A DNA stretch of 26,844 nt, from positions 1 to 26,844 of the forward strand of contig JBDHUX010000003.1 in the NCBI GenBank assembly GCA_039809405.1. The letters run 5' to 3'. Both the position numbers and the translations under genes were made by a program. Positions 10,659 through 18,536 of the stretch are shown here, in pieces. The notes under the pieces were generated by a model, which was not told where the DNA came from, did no database searches, and worked only from the letters and a program-made list of their open reading frames with translations. The DNA comes from JBDHUX01 sp039809405. GTDB lineage: Bacteria; Patescibacteriota; Gracilibacteria; Absconditabacterales; Absconditicoccaceae. Every line of letters begins with the position of its first letter. Positions within the stretch are counted from its first letter, which is position 1.

Positions 10659-11582
10659 ATGAGATTTGATATACTAAAAAGAGGAACCCTCTGGATAACA
10701 TTAGGTGTCTTATGGATGATAGCTTGTGCAGTGTTATTTTCCACTAATTTAAGACTTAGTAAGCAGTTTACATGAGGTATAGAGTATAAGTTAACTACCT
10801 CAAAAACAGTAGAACAAGTAAAAGAAGACATATCTACGGCATTGAAATGAGAAAATAAATTGGATATTTCTGCCAATCAAGCAAATGGTCATATAAATGT
10901 ACTTATACAGCCACAGGAACAAGATGACAACAAACTCAGCGAAATGTCAACAAAAATACAAGATCATTACAAATCTAATGCGTCTGATAAATTAACTGAA
11001 TATGCTATTATATGACCTAGTATCTGAAATACTATAAAAAATCAAGCAATATGAAGTATAGTTGCTGGTTTACTAATCATGGCAGTGTTTATAATATTTG
11101 CATTCAAAGAGATAAGAAGGTTTGTGCAACCATGGATACTTGCACTGATTACCATATTTACGATGCTATTTGATATATTATCGCCTATGGGTATATATGG
11201 CATCAAGATGGTAGTTGATCAAACTGCACAAGTAGATGTGATATTTATAATCGCAATACTAACAACTATGGCGTATAGTATAAATGACACTATCGTCATA
11301 TTTGACCGCGTAAGAGAAAACTTATCTAAAAATAAAAATGCAAATATAAAAGATATATTTGAAGATAGTCTATGGCAAACTATGGGAAGATCACTTACTA
11401 CCGCATTTGCAGTATTTCTAGTGGTTTTCTGTATGTATCTATTTGGAACTGGAGATTTAAAATCTTTTGCATTTACTATGTTGGTATGAGTAATCACCTG
11501 AAGTTATAGTAGTATATTCATGGCTTGACCTATAGCATATCTTCTAACTAAAAACAAGATTAAAACAAATTGAGTTAAATAA
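10659..11582 (+). CDS. secF: Protein translocase subunit SecF
   Basis: SecF works with SecD in the membrane to drive the late steps of Sec-dependent export, using the proton gradient. The 307-aa translation has TM1 at about residues 12-30, then the periplasmic P1 domain (FTGGIEYKLTT, the family GG motif), and a block of five more helices. Its signature YSINDTIVIFDRVREN lies in the C-terminal half, followed by SLTTAFAVFLVVF. It ends PIAYLLTKNKIKTNGVK. The GG motif and several loop glycines are TGA. Length matches the family (about 300). SecD is not adjacent, unlike the common secD-secF order. The next gene starts 39 bp on in the same direction. Confidence 0.95.
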
Positions 11583-11621
11583 AGTACAATAAATATTTAT
11601 ATCTTACCATCTACATATCAA

Positions 11622-12185
11622 ATGATATTCAATGTAAGCAAAGAGGCAGCATCTCAGTTATTATGAGTTTCTACTAGGACCATTGATAGATATATAAGTG
11701 CTGGAAAATTAAATAGTAAAAAAGTATGAAATAAAGTTATGCTTTCTCAGCAAGAAGTCGTATGATTAAAATGAGATACTAACAATGTAGAGACAAGTAG
11801 TATAGATATAATACAAGACTATTATGGTTGAAATACAACCGATATAGCAACATACAATACGGATAATATCTCTAAATTGATGGATGAGAAGTTCGATACT
11901 TTCATGGGATTGATAAAAGATAAAGATACTCTGATAGAAGAAAAAAATAACTTCATATTTGGGCTCCAAAAAAGAATATGAGAATTAGAAAACAAAATTT
12001 GAGCTATGATAGCATTACCAGACCATGCAAATGAGAAGCAAGAGATATTAAATCAAAAATTAGAATTACAAAATAGACTAGAGATAGCACAAAAAGCTAT
12101 AAAAAAAGAGGAATTAAAAAATAATATATTTATATGACTATTACTAATAGTTGGGATAACGATAGCCCTATTATTACTTTGGTAA
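11622..12185 (+). CDS. Membrane-anchored helix-turn-helix DNA-binding protein (187 aa)
   Basis: Residues about 5-47 (VSKEAASQLLGVSTRTIDRY, then GKLNSKKVGNKVMLSQQEV) form a MerR/excisionase-type winged helix-turn-helix. Residues about 83-165 are charged and heptad-like, predicting a long coiled coil with one proline-containing break near 133. Residues 169-187 (from IFIGLLLIVG to the final LLW) are a single C-terminal membrane helix with almost no tail. This makes a tail-anchored protein that could hold a DNA site at the membrane, or a membrane-bound regulator. Glycine TGA codons occur at LLGVS, KKVGN and elsewhere. It follows secF by 39 bp and may be co-transcribed. Function is inferred from architecture only. 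Confidence 0.8.
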
Positions 12186-12196
12186 TATTATGTAAA

Positions 12197-12227
12197 ATAT
12201 GCAATTATTTCTATGAATTTTGCATAT
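12197..12227 (+). repeat. Inverted repeat after the HTH-membrane gene
   Basis: ATATGCAA at 12197-12204 and TTGCATAT at 12220-12227 form perfect 8-bp arms around a 15-nt loop. There is no T-run after it, so it is not a typical terminator; it could be an operator or an mRNA 3' structure. Confidence 0.35.
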
Positions 12228-12325
12228 ATAATCAATCGTAGTATAACACACGACAGGACAAAGTATATCTAATCAATAAAACTTATATCATATACTATCA
12301 TTTTTAAATATATATTAACAATACA

Positions 12326-12724
12326 ATGGAAATATCCAAAAAAGATGGAGGATTTTTATTCGATAATCATTTTCTATTCATATCAAAAAATAATGCAAAC
12401 GAACAACAAGATAATTTTATAATATTGAACTCCCACATAGGAAAAGATATGAACTATCAAGTTTCCATAGAAGGTACAATAGAATATCCATGAGTATACG
12501 ATTTTAATGACTTGCATATAGTATGCGAATGAAAAGCAGACGTGCTAAATTTTGTAATAAAAAGCTCTAAGGCAAACTTTGCCATAGTGCAAGATACTAA
12601 CTCTGTAGATGGAGATAATTATGATGATATAAAAGATGTATTTGTAATAAATGAATTACAATCAAATAAGTTTTCTAAATTGGATATAGATTGTAATATA
12701 GTTAATCTTGAGTCTATATCTTAA
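12326..12724 (+). CDS. Hypothetical protein (132 aa)
   Basis: A 132-residue acidic, soluble protein starting MEISKKDGGFLFDNHFLFIS and ending NIVNLESIS, with glycine TGA codons at EYPGVY and CEGKAD. Beta-rich alternation (YQVSIEGTIEYPGVYDFNDL, LNFVIKSSKANFAIV) suggests a small beta-sandwich or beta-roll. No family was recognised, and there is no signal peptide or membrane segment. It lies between the HTH-membrane gene and rpoD on the same strand and is followed by an intrinsic terminator, so it is likely its own transcript or the end of the secF transcript. Confidence 0.7.
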
Positions 12725-12730
12725 ATTGTC

Positions 12731-12762
12731 AAGTTATAAAATCAAATTTATAGCTTATTTTT
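12731..12762 (+). terminator. Intrinsic terminator before rpoD
   Basis: A 10-bp stem (12731-12740 with 12747-12756, one G-U pair, 6-nt loop) is followed by ATTTTT. It begins six bases after the stop of the 132-aa gene. Confidence 0.65.
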
Positions 12763-12840
12763 GCAATTTAAAAACAATGACAGTATAATTATAAATATTT
12801 TTATAATTCAGTATGCAATTTTACTTTCTAGTGTCCAAAA

Positions 12841-14037
12841 ATGAATATGAGAATTAATAATAAAAGAGATATACGAAATAAATTATTGGATGAGATATTT
12901 GACCTACCATCGTGACTCCAGCAACTTCTAAAAGAATGATATGAAAATGGCTATGTCTCAGAAGATGCTGTGATATTTCAAATAGATGACATAGAATCTA
13001 AGTCCAAGACTCTTGAAAAGTTTTTTGAACTAGCCGAGAAACTCTCTATAAAGATAGAAACTATAGAAGAGATGCTAGAAAGAGAAAGAGAGAAGATGCA
13101 AGAAGAAAGCAAACTTAGGCTCGGTAAGATAAGATTGTATGAGAGTTGATGAACTACAAATGACAAACAGTATCAAGATTATATAAAATTATATTTTAAC
13201 GAACTTGGGAAATTACCACTACTCACTTTTGATGAGGAAAAAGAATTATGCCTAAGGGTGAAAAGATGAGATGAAGATGCAAAAAAGAAGCTCATAGAGT
13301 CTAATTTGAGACTTGTAGTAAGTATAGCCAAAAGATATATATCATCAAAGTTATCTTTTATGGATCTCATACAAGAAGGCAATGTATGACTTATCAAAGC
13401 TATAGAAAAGTTTGATCCAGATAAAGATTTCAAGTTTAGTACTTATGCCCATCGATGGATCAAACAATCATTGATCAAAGCCATAGCAGATCTAAGTAAA
13501 AATGTAAGGATACCTGTACATCTACTTGATGAGATATCAACTTATAACAAATCGTATCAAGAGTTATTTCAAATCAATGGCAGAGAACCAACGTCCAATG
13601 AGATCGCAAAAAACATGTGATTCCCATTGAAAAAAGTTAAGAAACTTGAAGAGATTATATTTGGCAATACATCATTGGATATGAATCTATGAGATGACTG
13701 AAAAAGTACTCTATGAGATCTTGTCGAAGATATGAATACTCTAAGGCCAGATCAAGTAGTAGAGAAAGACATCATCAAAGAAAATTTAAATAAGTTTTTG
13801 AATATGCTTGAGTCTAGAGAGTCCAAAATAATCCGTATGAGATATGGCATTGACTGACCTAGATACACGCTAGAGCAAGTTGGCGCTGATTTAGATATAA
13901 CAAGAGAGAGAGTTAGGCAGATAGAACAGAAAGTAATCCAAAAACTACAAGAACATGTATGATTGCAGAGATTACTTGGTATAGAAGATGAAGTAGCAAA
14001 GCTTGGTACCAATAAAAAGTACAAACATGCCGCTTAA
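12841..14037 (+). CDS. rpoD: Primary RNA polymerase sigma factor (sigma-70)
   Basis: The housekeeping sigma factor that directs RNA polymerase to promoters. The 398-aa translation has a short region-1.1-like segment (LQQLLKEGYENGYVSEDAV, residues 26-44), a charged helical linker, then region 1.2 (YIKLYFNELGKLPLL) and region 2 (NLRLVVSIAKRYI, DLIQEGNVGLIKAIEKFDP, FKFSTYAHRWIKQSLIKAIAD, RIPVHLLDE). Regions 3 and 4 follow, including the -35-binding helix (YTLEQVGADLDITRERVRQI, then EQKVIQKL). Glycine TGAs fall in QEGNVGL and elsewhere. In region 2.4 the usual TWWIRQ reads HRWIKQ. Length is short for RpoD but typical of compact SigA. An upstream in-frame TAG supports the ATG at 12841. Confidence 0.95.
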
Positions 14038-14134
14038 AGGTAGTTATATATCTATTTCAAACAGGTGATAAATTTCAATAATCCGTAAAACCATTGGCTA
14101 TTTACAAAAATTATAATAATCTTAATAATATAAA

Positions 14135-14140
14135 TATAAT
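14135..14140 (+). promoter_or_regulatory. Putative -10 box close to the ATL start
   Basis: A perfect TATAAT ends seven bases before the ATG at 14148. Initiation at normal distance from it would give a leaderless or nearly leaderless mRNA, as at atpC. Confidence 0.4.
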
Positions 14141-14147
14141 CTGACTT

Positions 14148-14456
14148 ATGAGAGATCAAGTCGTAGAGATAGTAAAATCAATACCCCATGGCGAGCTTAT
14201 GAGTTATGGGCAAGTAGCAGATAAACTATCTTCATATTACGATATCCAAACAAATGCTCGGATGGTAGGTAGAGTATTGTCTTCTATCCCAAAATCTTTA
14301 TGGCACAATTGTCCACGATGGAGAGTGGTCAATAAAATAGGATTTGTAAGTACTATCAAACTTGGTGAAAAAGGTATGTTGCAGATCAAGATACTAGAAA
14401 AGGAGTGATTTGTAATACAGGAGTGACAGATATTAAATCCTGTTTGGTGCATGTAA
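14148..14456 (+). CDS. Alkyltransferase-like (ATL) DNA damage protein
   Basis: A 102-residue protein of the O6-methylguanine methyltransferase DNA-binding fold. It has IPHGELMSYGQVA (Tyr20 of the base-flipping helix region), NARMVGRVLSSIP (Arg38 at the arginine-finger position) and CPRWRVVNKIG. The alkyl-acceptor motif PCHR of true methyltransferases is PRWR here (residues 56-59), so the acceptor cysteine is absent and the protein should bind, not repair, O6-alkylguanine. Known ATLs flag such lesions for nucleotide excision repair. Two TGA glycines near the C-terminus (EKEGFV, QEGQIL) extend it past the standard-code stop at 14408. Start chosen at the ATG after a TATAAT. The final stretch is NPVWCM. 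Confidence 0.85.
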
Positions 14457-14483
14457 AAACCCCGACAAGTTAATATCGGGGTT
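14453..14483 (-). terminator. Intrinsic terminator of the Ubl island
   Basis: A perfect 8-bp stem AACCCCGA/TCGGGGTT (14458-14465 with 14476-14483, 10-nt loop) is followed on the minus strand by TTTTTA. It lies about 38 bp past the ubiquitin-like gene. It also sits directly after the ATL stop, so it could act in both directions. Confidence 0.75.
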
Positions 14484-14486
14484 GGA

Positions 14487-14516
14487 TAGATCATTAGTAA
14501 AAAAACTAACGATCTA
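14487..14516. repeat. Second hairpin at the island's 3' edge
   Basis: A 12-bp inverted repeat (14487-14498 with 14505-14516, one mismatch on the plus strand that is a G-U pair on the minus strand) with a loop of six A on the plus strand. It lies between the GC-rich terminator and the ubiquitin-like gene. It may be a second terminator hairpin or a boundary structure. Confidence 0.5.
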
Positions 14517-14520
14517 AAAC

Positions 14521-14784
14521 TTATCCTTTGTCACCTGCTTCCATCACAAACTCGATTTCATCGCCGGGGACCGGACGATAATCTCTTTCGACCATATCAC
14601 CAAAAATTTCTTTACCAGGGTTGCGCCTGCGAATTTTAGCATTTGGATTAATATTCATCACATCAGATAATACAGATCTAATTTCATCGACCGTAGAATT
14701 TCTTCCTAAGTCATTTAGATCATAGCTTTCTTCATTGGCACCACTGATCACTGTGATCATGTTGCCTTGTAATAATTCATTCAT
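14521..14784 (-). CDS. Ubiquitin-like beta-grasp protein (PRTRC-C/Ubl-like)
   Basis: An 87-residue protein starting MNELLQGNMITVIS with a ubiquitin-like layout: a first strand pair (MITVISGANEESYDLNDL), a helix (TVDEIRSVLSDVMNI), a strand (AKIRRRN), and a last strand in the form YRPVPGDEIEFVMEAGDKG. The chain ends in Gly, as expected for a protein activated at its C-terminus; it is not Gly-Gly. It is the last gene of the island, 47 bp after the E1-like gene, and is more GC-rich than the surroundings. All eight glycines are GGN codons, none TGA. Ubl assignment rests on pattern and on its JAMM and E1 neighbours. A MoaD/ThiS-type sulfur carrier is the main alternative. Confidence 0.75.
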   Translation of the reverse strand: MNELLQGNMITVISGANEESYDLNDLGRNSTVDEIRSVLSDVMNINPNAKIRRRNPGKEIFGDMVERDYRPVPGDEIEFVMEAGDKG

Positions 14785-14831
14785 TTTTTAAATATTTAAT
14801 TTTTTAACAATAAGATAATAAATTCAAAAAA

Positions 14832-15557
14832 CTAATCCCTTTTTACAGGGCGACTTGCACCAGATCTTATATCCACATACTGGATATGAAAAGGTACATT
14901 GTTTACAGATATATCATCACCAAGTGCAAGTATCGTATCAAGTGCACATATCATCCACGATGATACAATAAGGTTCATTGGCAATAATTGAGGTACTGAC
15001 TCGACGAGTTCGTCACATCCAATTTCATTTGGGTGGCGATCTTGAGGATACTTGATTTCTGGATGGTAATCGTTTGTCAATGGTGGAGTTATATCATTAG
15101 ATTGTTTTCTGGTATATAACATTACATCACCATTGGTTAGAGCATTACCGCCAGATATAAGAGTGATATCCGATAGCTGAGAGCACCAGTCACTTACAAG
15201 TTTTCTTGTTTTGTGATTATCCACTCCCATCATCACGATATCGCCATCTTGTATCCAGATGACATTTTGCTCATCTATATACTTATCCTTATATCGGAAT
15301 TGTAGAGATGGAAACTGTTTTTTGTACCAATCACAGTTTGCTTGTGCCTTGTTAGTGCCATTTTTGGAAAAGTCAAAGAATTGTCTATTTTTGTTTTTCT
15401 CCTCATAATGATCACCATCTATAAGCATCACACTCCACTCTTCATGTCGAAAAGATAAGTATTGATACAACTGCGGATATAGACAAGTACCTATACCACC
15501 AAGCCCGATAATTTTAAGATTTTTCTTCATCTGCTTCATTTTCTTTAGTTTTTTCAT
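14832..15557 (-). CDS. ThiF/E1-like adenylating enzyme (PRTRC ThiF-like)
   Basis: An E1-type enzyme that would adenylate the C-terminal glycine of the neighbouring Ubl using ATP. The 241-aa protein has a Rossmann nucleotide loop IIGLGGIG (residues 16-23), an acidic strand end LIDGDHYEEKNKNRQFF with the N-x-x-RQ signature (N55, R58, Q59), Lys70, and VDNHKTR (Asp113). A cysteine in GCDELVESVPQLL (C181) is a candidate thioester site. Length fits single-domain prokaryotic ThiF proteins. The start overlaps the JAMM gene's end by 44 bp, or by 17-26 bp if Met7 or Met10 is used, which suggests translational coupling. All 14 glycines are GGN. Stop is TAG. Confidence 0.88.
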   Translation of the reverse strand: MKKLKKMKQMKKNLKIIGLGGIGTCLYPQLYQYLSFRHEEWSVMLIDGDHYEEKNKNRQFFDFSKNGTNKAQANCDWYKKQFPSLQFRYKDKYIDEQNVIWIQDGDIVMMGVDNHKTRKLVSDWCSQLSDITLISGGNALTNGDVMLYTRKQSNDITPPLTNDYHPEIKYPQDRHPNEIGCDELVESVPQLLPMNLIVSSWMICALDTILALGDDISVNNVPFHIQYVDIRSGASRPVKRD

Positions 15558-16863
15558 TTAACAATTTTTCCTCAACCTTCTCATTAGGTACGGCATTTTC
15601 TACTCCAAAGATTTTACTTTTGGCATAATCGTAAGCACTAGAGACAAAATCTCTGTAAATAAGCTTCTGCATATCTTCATCTATTAAATGTTGACCAGTA
15701 GAGCCTTCTGAGAACTTATCAATAAATGTCCACAACTTACTACCCCAGTATCTATTATAGCTACTGTAATTGTAAGTCCTTTTTGCAATGGTTGGGATAG
15801 CAATAGAGGTAGCAACAGGTTTTGGAGCTAGTGAATATACTTTTTCAACAAAATGAAGGTGATACCCTTCCTTGTTAAATCGGCAAAGTTCACCATACCA
15901 ACTCAATCGTATTCTTTCCATACTACTTAGCTTTTTTAGTATTGCAGAGTTTGTACTTATGTCGTACATCCACTGGTAGTTACTTTTTTCGCTAAACGAT
16001 AGAGAATTCCATAGCATCAAGTCATCTTTTGATACAGCGCATTCCAACGAATAGCCCAGACTGTGGTCTCTATTGTGAGGAGAATACACTATGATAAATT
16101 TTTGCTTATCTTGCTGGAGACCCTCTACTTTCACCTCAGTATCTTTACTTTCATTTTTGACTTCAACTTCCAGGCTATTATCTTTTGGTATGTCATCAAG
16201 ATCACTTTTGCTCAAATCAGATGATATTGGGTCTATTGTTGCATCAGCATCCAAATCATTTGTACCAAAAATTGAAAAGCATTTTTGAGTGATTCCGTCA
16301 ATAATAGTCGTAGGGTCATCGATAATAAATCTATGACTATTTACAACCATACTAACAGAAACATCAAAACTATCTTTATGATGCATCTGACCTAAGGTAA
16401 TATGCAAACCATCAAAAAATCGTTCATCCGTATCATCTATAGAACTATGAAAAGCACTCATGTGGGCGTGAGAGTGTATAGTACCTACCAAAATTGAACC
16501 CATAATGCGGTCTGCTGTATCCAAAGACTTTGTCTTGTTTGAATACACCTCTTGCCTAGGAACTACATAATGGTATTGCTGTGTCTCAGTATTGAAATAC
16601 AGAAATATATTTACCTCAGTCTCATACTTCTTGTACACTTCCCTGAAGAAGTACCAAATCTGATAAAATACTTCCTTACCAATAGGTGGCAACTTGTATG
16701 ATACAGATGGTTCTATCTGCTCCAAGGAAGCAATGTTATTCACAGGTACAATAGCATCATAGACACTATTACCCTTTTTCAGTAATACCCCACCTTTTGC
16801 AATGAGGTAACAAGTACCGTCAGGTACTTCTACACCTTTTTTTAATAATACTACATCAAACAT
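15514..16863 (-). CDS. JAMM (JAB) metalloprotease, PRTRC-A-like, with C-terminal extension
   Basis: A zinc isopeptidase fold that would remove or process the Ubl. The motif is exact: H130-S-H132, seven residues, S140, two residues, D143, within GTIHSHAHMSAFHSSIDD, and an upstream Glu at 81 or 83 (ETEVNIFLYF). The first 60 residues (VPDGTCYLIAKGGVLLKKGN, AIVPVNNI) and DERFFDGLHITLGQ after the motif resemble PRTRC protein A from memory. Residues about 205-255 are a charged linker. The rest (about 260-449) is a separate domain I do not recognise, ending in a Glu/Lys-rich tail. Its 20 glycines contain no TGA. It lies 31 bp after the B-like gene and overlaps the E1 gene. Confidence 0.88.
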   Translation of the reverse strand: MFDVVLLKKGVEVPDGTCYLIAKGGVLLKKGNSVYDAIVPVNNIASLEQIEPSVSYKLPPIGKEVFYQIWYFFREVYKKYETEVNIFLYFNTETQQYHYVVPRQEVYSNKTKSLDTADRIMGSILVGTIHSHAHMSAFHSSIDDTDERFFDGLHITLGQMHHKDSFDVSVSMVVNSHRFIIDDPTTIIDGITQKCFSIFGTNDLDADATIDPISSDLSKSDLDDIPKDNSLEVEVKNESKDTEVKVEGLQQDKQKFIIVYSPHNRDHSLGYSLECAVSKDDLMLWNSLSFSEKSNYQWMYDISTNSAILKKLSSMERIRLSWYGELCRFNKEGYHLHFVEKVYSLAPKPVATSIAIPTIAKRTYNYSSYNRYWGSKLWTFIDKFSEGSTGQHLIDEDMQKLIYRDFVSSAYDYAKSKIFGVENAVPNEKVEEKLLNEKTKENEADEEKS

Positions 16864-16894
16864 AATAAATAATTTTTTTGTCTTTTAATAATTT

Positions 16895-18298
16895 TTAATA
16901 AACTCCAATTTGTCGTAAGACATCATCATAGATACTTCTCATTACAGTGTTAACTATCTCTTGGACCTGCAATACAATATCTGTAAGATTAGTTTCATCA
17001 AGTAAAGTAGACATTGTGCTTGTAAATTTTTCATCAACCTGATCGGTCCAGTGATTTAATTCTACATCAAGATCATCGGTCAATTTACTGTTACTAATCG
17101 GTATAGATATATCACTAAGATAATCTATAAGATCATCGGTAATCATAGACGCACTCTTGAAAAAAGTATCTTTCAAGTTTTTATCTATTTTTTCAGTTTC
17201 CTTAGTGTCATACTGTATCAGCAATGACATAATCTCTCTCAGAGTACAGTATTTCAACAAAGGGATCTGCAGTCCAAATAAAGGTTTGGATGTAGAGTTA
17301 TCTTGCCAAGTAGAAAAGTTTTTTATAATCCCATTACTTCTCATATGATTGGTAAAAAAATCACTAAGATCTTTATTAAATCTATTGGACCAAAATGTTG
17401 AGATCACCTCTTCTACACGAGTATGGATATCTTTTGATCTCAAATTAACTGATCCAATACAGACTTTGCAATATTTACCATCTTCTTTGTCTCTATGTAT
17501 ATGGACATTTGGTAAGATAGGCTCATAAAGTATACTATCTATACTATCTATGCGCTTATTGCTCATAAAACAGTATAGACCATCAAAAGCATCCTTTTTC
17601 ATCACTACAACAAAGATAATCCAGGGGAATGCAAGCTTATAAGTACCACCGTTTTCATTAAATATACTAGCCAGATTGCTGCCAATATTTACTGATCTAG
17701 ATTTTGGTTCATATTGCATTACAAATATCCGCTTATCTTTACTTCCTGCATAACATATGCATCCATTGATATTTGGAAGTATGTCAGTAGTAGTAACAGT
17801 GACATCAAAGGCGCCCTTTACTCTATCTATCATGACAGAGTTGAGCGAGTTATCAATCCATGATTTTACTGACTGAGCAATAATTCGCTTTACATCTTTT
17901 ACTACCTCTTGTTTGAGATACTGTAGATGCTTTAATCCAGCTGTGTGCATAATACTACTTGATCGTTTAGAAACAAGACTCTTGTCACCTTTTATCTTCT
18001 TCTCTAATATAGGAAGATAAGACGATTGTAGGTTACCTACGATACGCTGTAGTAATTCTTTATTATCTAGTAAAATCTCTTTTACTTGGATAGAAGTTGT
18101 ACTATGTAGTTCTTCATAAGAAGTTATTTTACCCAAATATGTTCTTTCGACATATACTGAGCTCCATAAACTATCACAACGAACATCATATCTAAACTTA
18201 TTAAAAGAATTACCAGAGTGTTCGATCCGTTCTATAGATCTAGGAGTATCGTGCCTAATGCAGTACTGGTTTATCTTTTCCTCAATTGAAAATACCAT
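16895..18298 (-). CDS. PRTRC-B/E2-D-like protein, first gene of the Ubl island (467 aa)
   Basis: A 467-residue soluble protein. The central segment (about residues 225-320) resembles the PRTRC-B family, which has been linked to prokaryotic E2-like folds: LAFPWIIFVVVMKKDAFDGL, SILYEPILPNVHIHRDKEDG, YCKVCIGSVNL, then ISTFWSNRFNKDLSDFF. This is a motif match from memory, not a search result. The N-terminal 200 and C-terminal 130 residues are extra; the C-terminus is helical and acidic. Whether it transfers Ubl through a cysteine is unknown; candidate cysteines lie in CICYAG and KYCKVCIG. No in-frame TGA is present among its 17 glycines. The start at 18298 lies about 105 bp from the predicted transcription start. 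Confidence 0.72.
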   Translation of the reverse strand: MVFSIEEKINQYCIRHDTPRSIERIEHSGNSFNKFRYDVRCDSLWSSVYVERTYLGKITSYEELHSTTSIQVKEILLDNKELLQRIVGNLQSSYLPILEKKIKGDKSLVSKRSSSIMHTAGLKHLQYLKQEVVKDVKRIIAQSVKSWIDNSLNSVMIDRVKGAFDVTVTTTDILPNINGCICYAGSKDKRIFVMQYEPKSRSVNIGSNLASIFNENGGTYKLAFPWIIFVVVMKKDAFDGLYCFMSNKRIDSIDSILYEPILPNVHIHRDKEDGKYCKVCIGSVNLRSKDIHTRVEEVISTFWSNRFNKDLSDFFTNHMRSNGIIKNFSTWQDNSTSKPLFGLQIPLLKYCTLREIMSLLIQYDTKETEKIDKNLKDTFFKSASMITDDLIDYLSDISIPISNSKLTDDLDVELNHWTDQVDEKFTSTMSTLLDETNLTDIVLQVQEIVNTVMRSIYDDVLRQIGVY

Positions 18299-18401
18299 AA
18301 CTTTAATTTTTTAGTTTTTTTTGAATTTAATTTAATATGTTAAAGATCAGATCTTTACTATAGACAATGAGTAAATTTACATCATAATCATATAGAAAGA
18401 T

Positions 18402-18437
18402 AATATGTTTATAACAATCTCTCTCTCTCTTTGTCAA
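18402..18437 (-). promoter_or_regulatory. Promoter of the Ubl island with a (CT)6 spacer
   Basis: Read on the minus strand: TTGACA (18432-18437), a 17-bp spacer (18415-18431) that is largely a GA dinucleotide repeat, then TTATAA (18409-18414) or TATAAA one base later. This fits sigma-70 geometry. Gain or loss of one repeat unit would shift spacing to 15 or 19 bp. The island's first ATG lies about 105 nt downstream of the expected start. Confidence 0.65.
18418..18430. repeat. Dinucleotide microsatellite (CT/GA)6
   Basis: Thirteen bases of uninterrupted alternating TC on the plus strand, the longest dinucleotide tract I saw in the window. It lies in the -35/-10 spacer described for the island promoter. 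Confidence 0.85.
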
Positions 18438-18477
18438 TAGATTTTTATTATAAAAGTATATTTGCTTTATAATTGGT

Positions 18478-18506
18478 AAAAAACTGATCTCTACTACAGA
18501 AATCAG
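18478..18506 (-). terminator. Intrinsic terminator after rplI
   Basis: A 9-bp stem (18498-18506 with 18484-18492, one G-U pair, 5-nt loop) is followed on the minus strand by six T. It lies about 30 bp past the rplI stop and separates the ribosomal genes from the Ubl island. Confidence 0.75.
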
Positions 18507-18536
18507 CTTATTTTTTATATATCAAATATATTTTTA

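Noticed and set aside
14521..14784. MoaD/ThiS sulfur carrier as the identity of the 87-aa protein
   Set aside because: It does not end in Gly-Gly and sits with JAMM and B-like genes rather than cofactor genes; not fully excluded.
16091..16288. Plus-strand 65-codon frame inside the JAMM gene
   Set aside because: Antisense shadow of the charged linker region of the JAMM protein.
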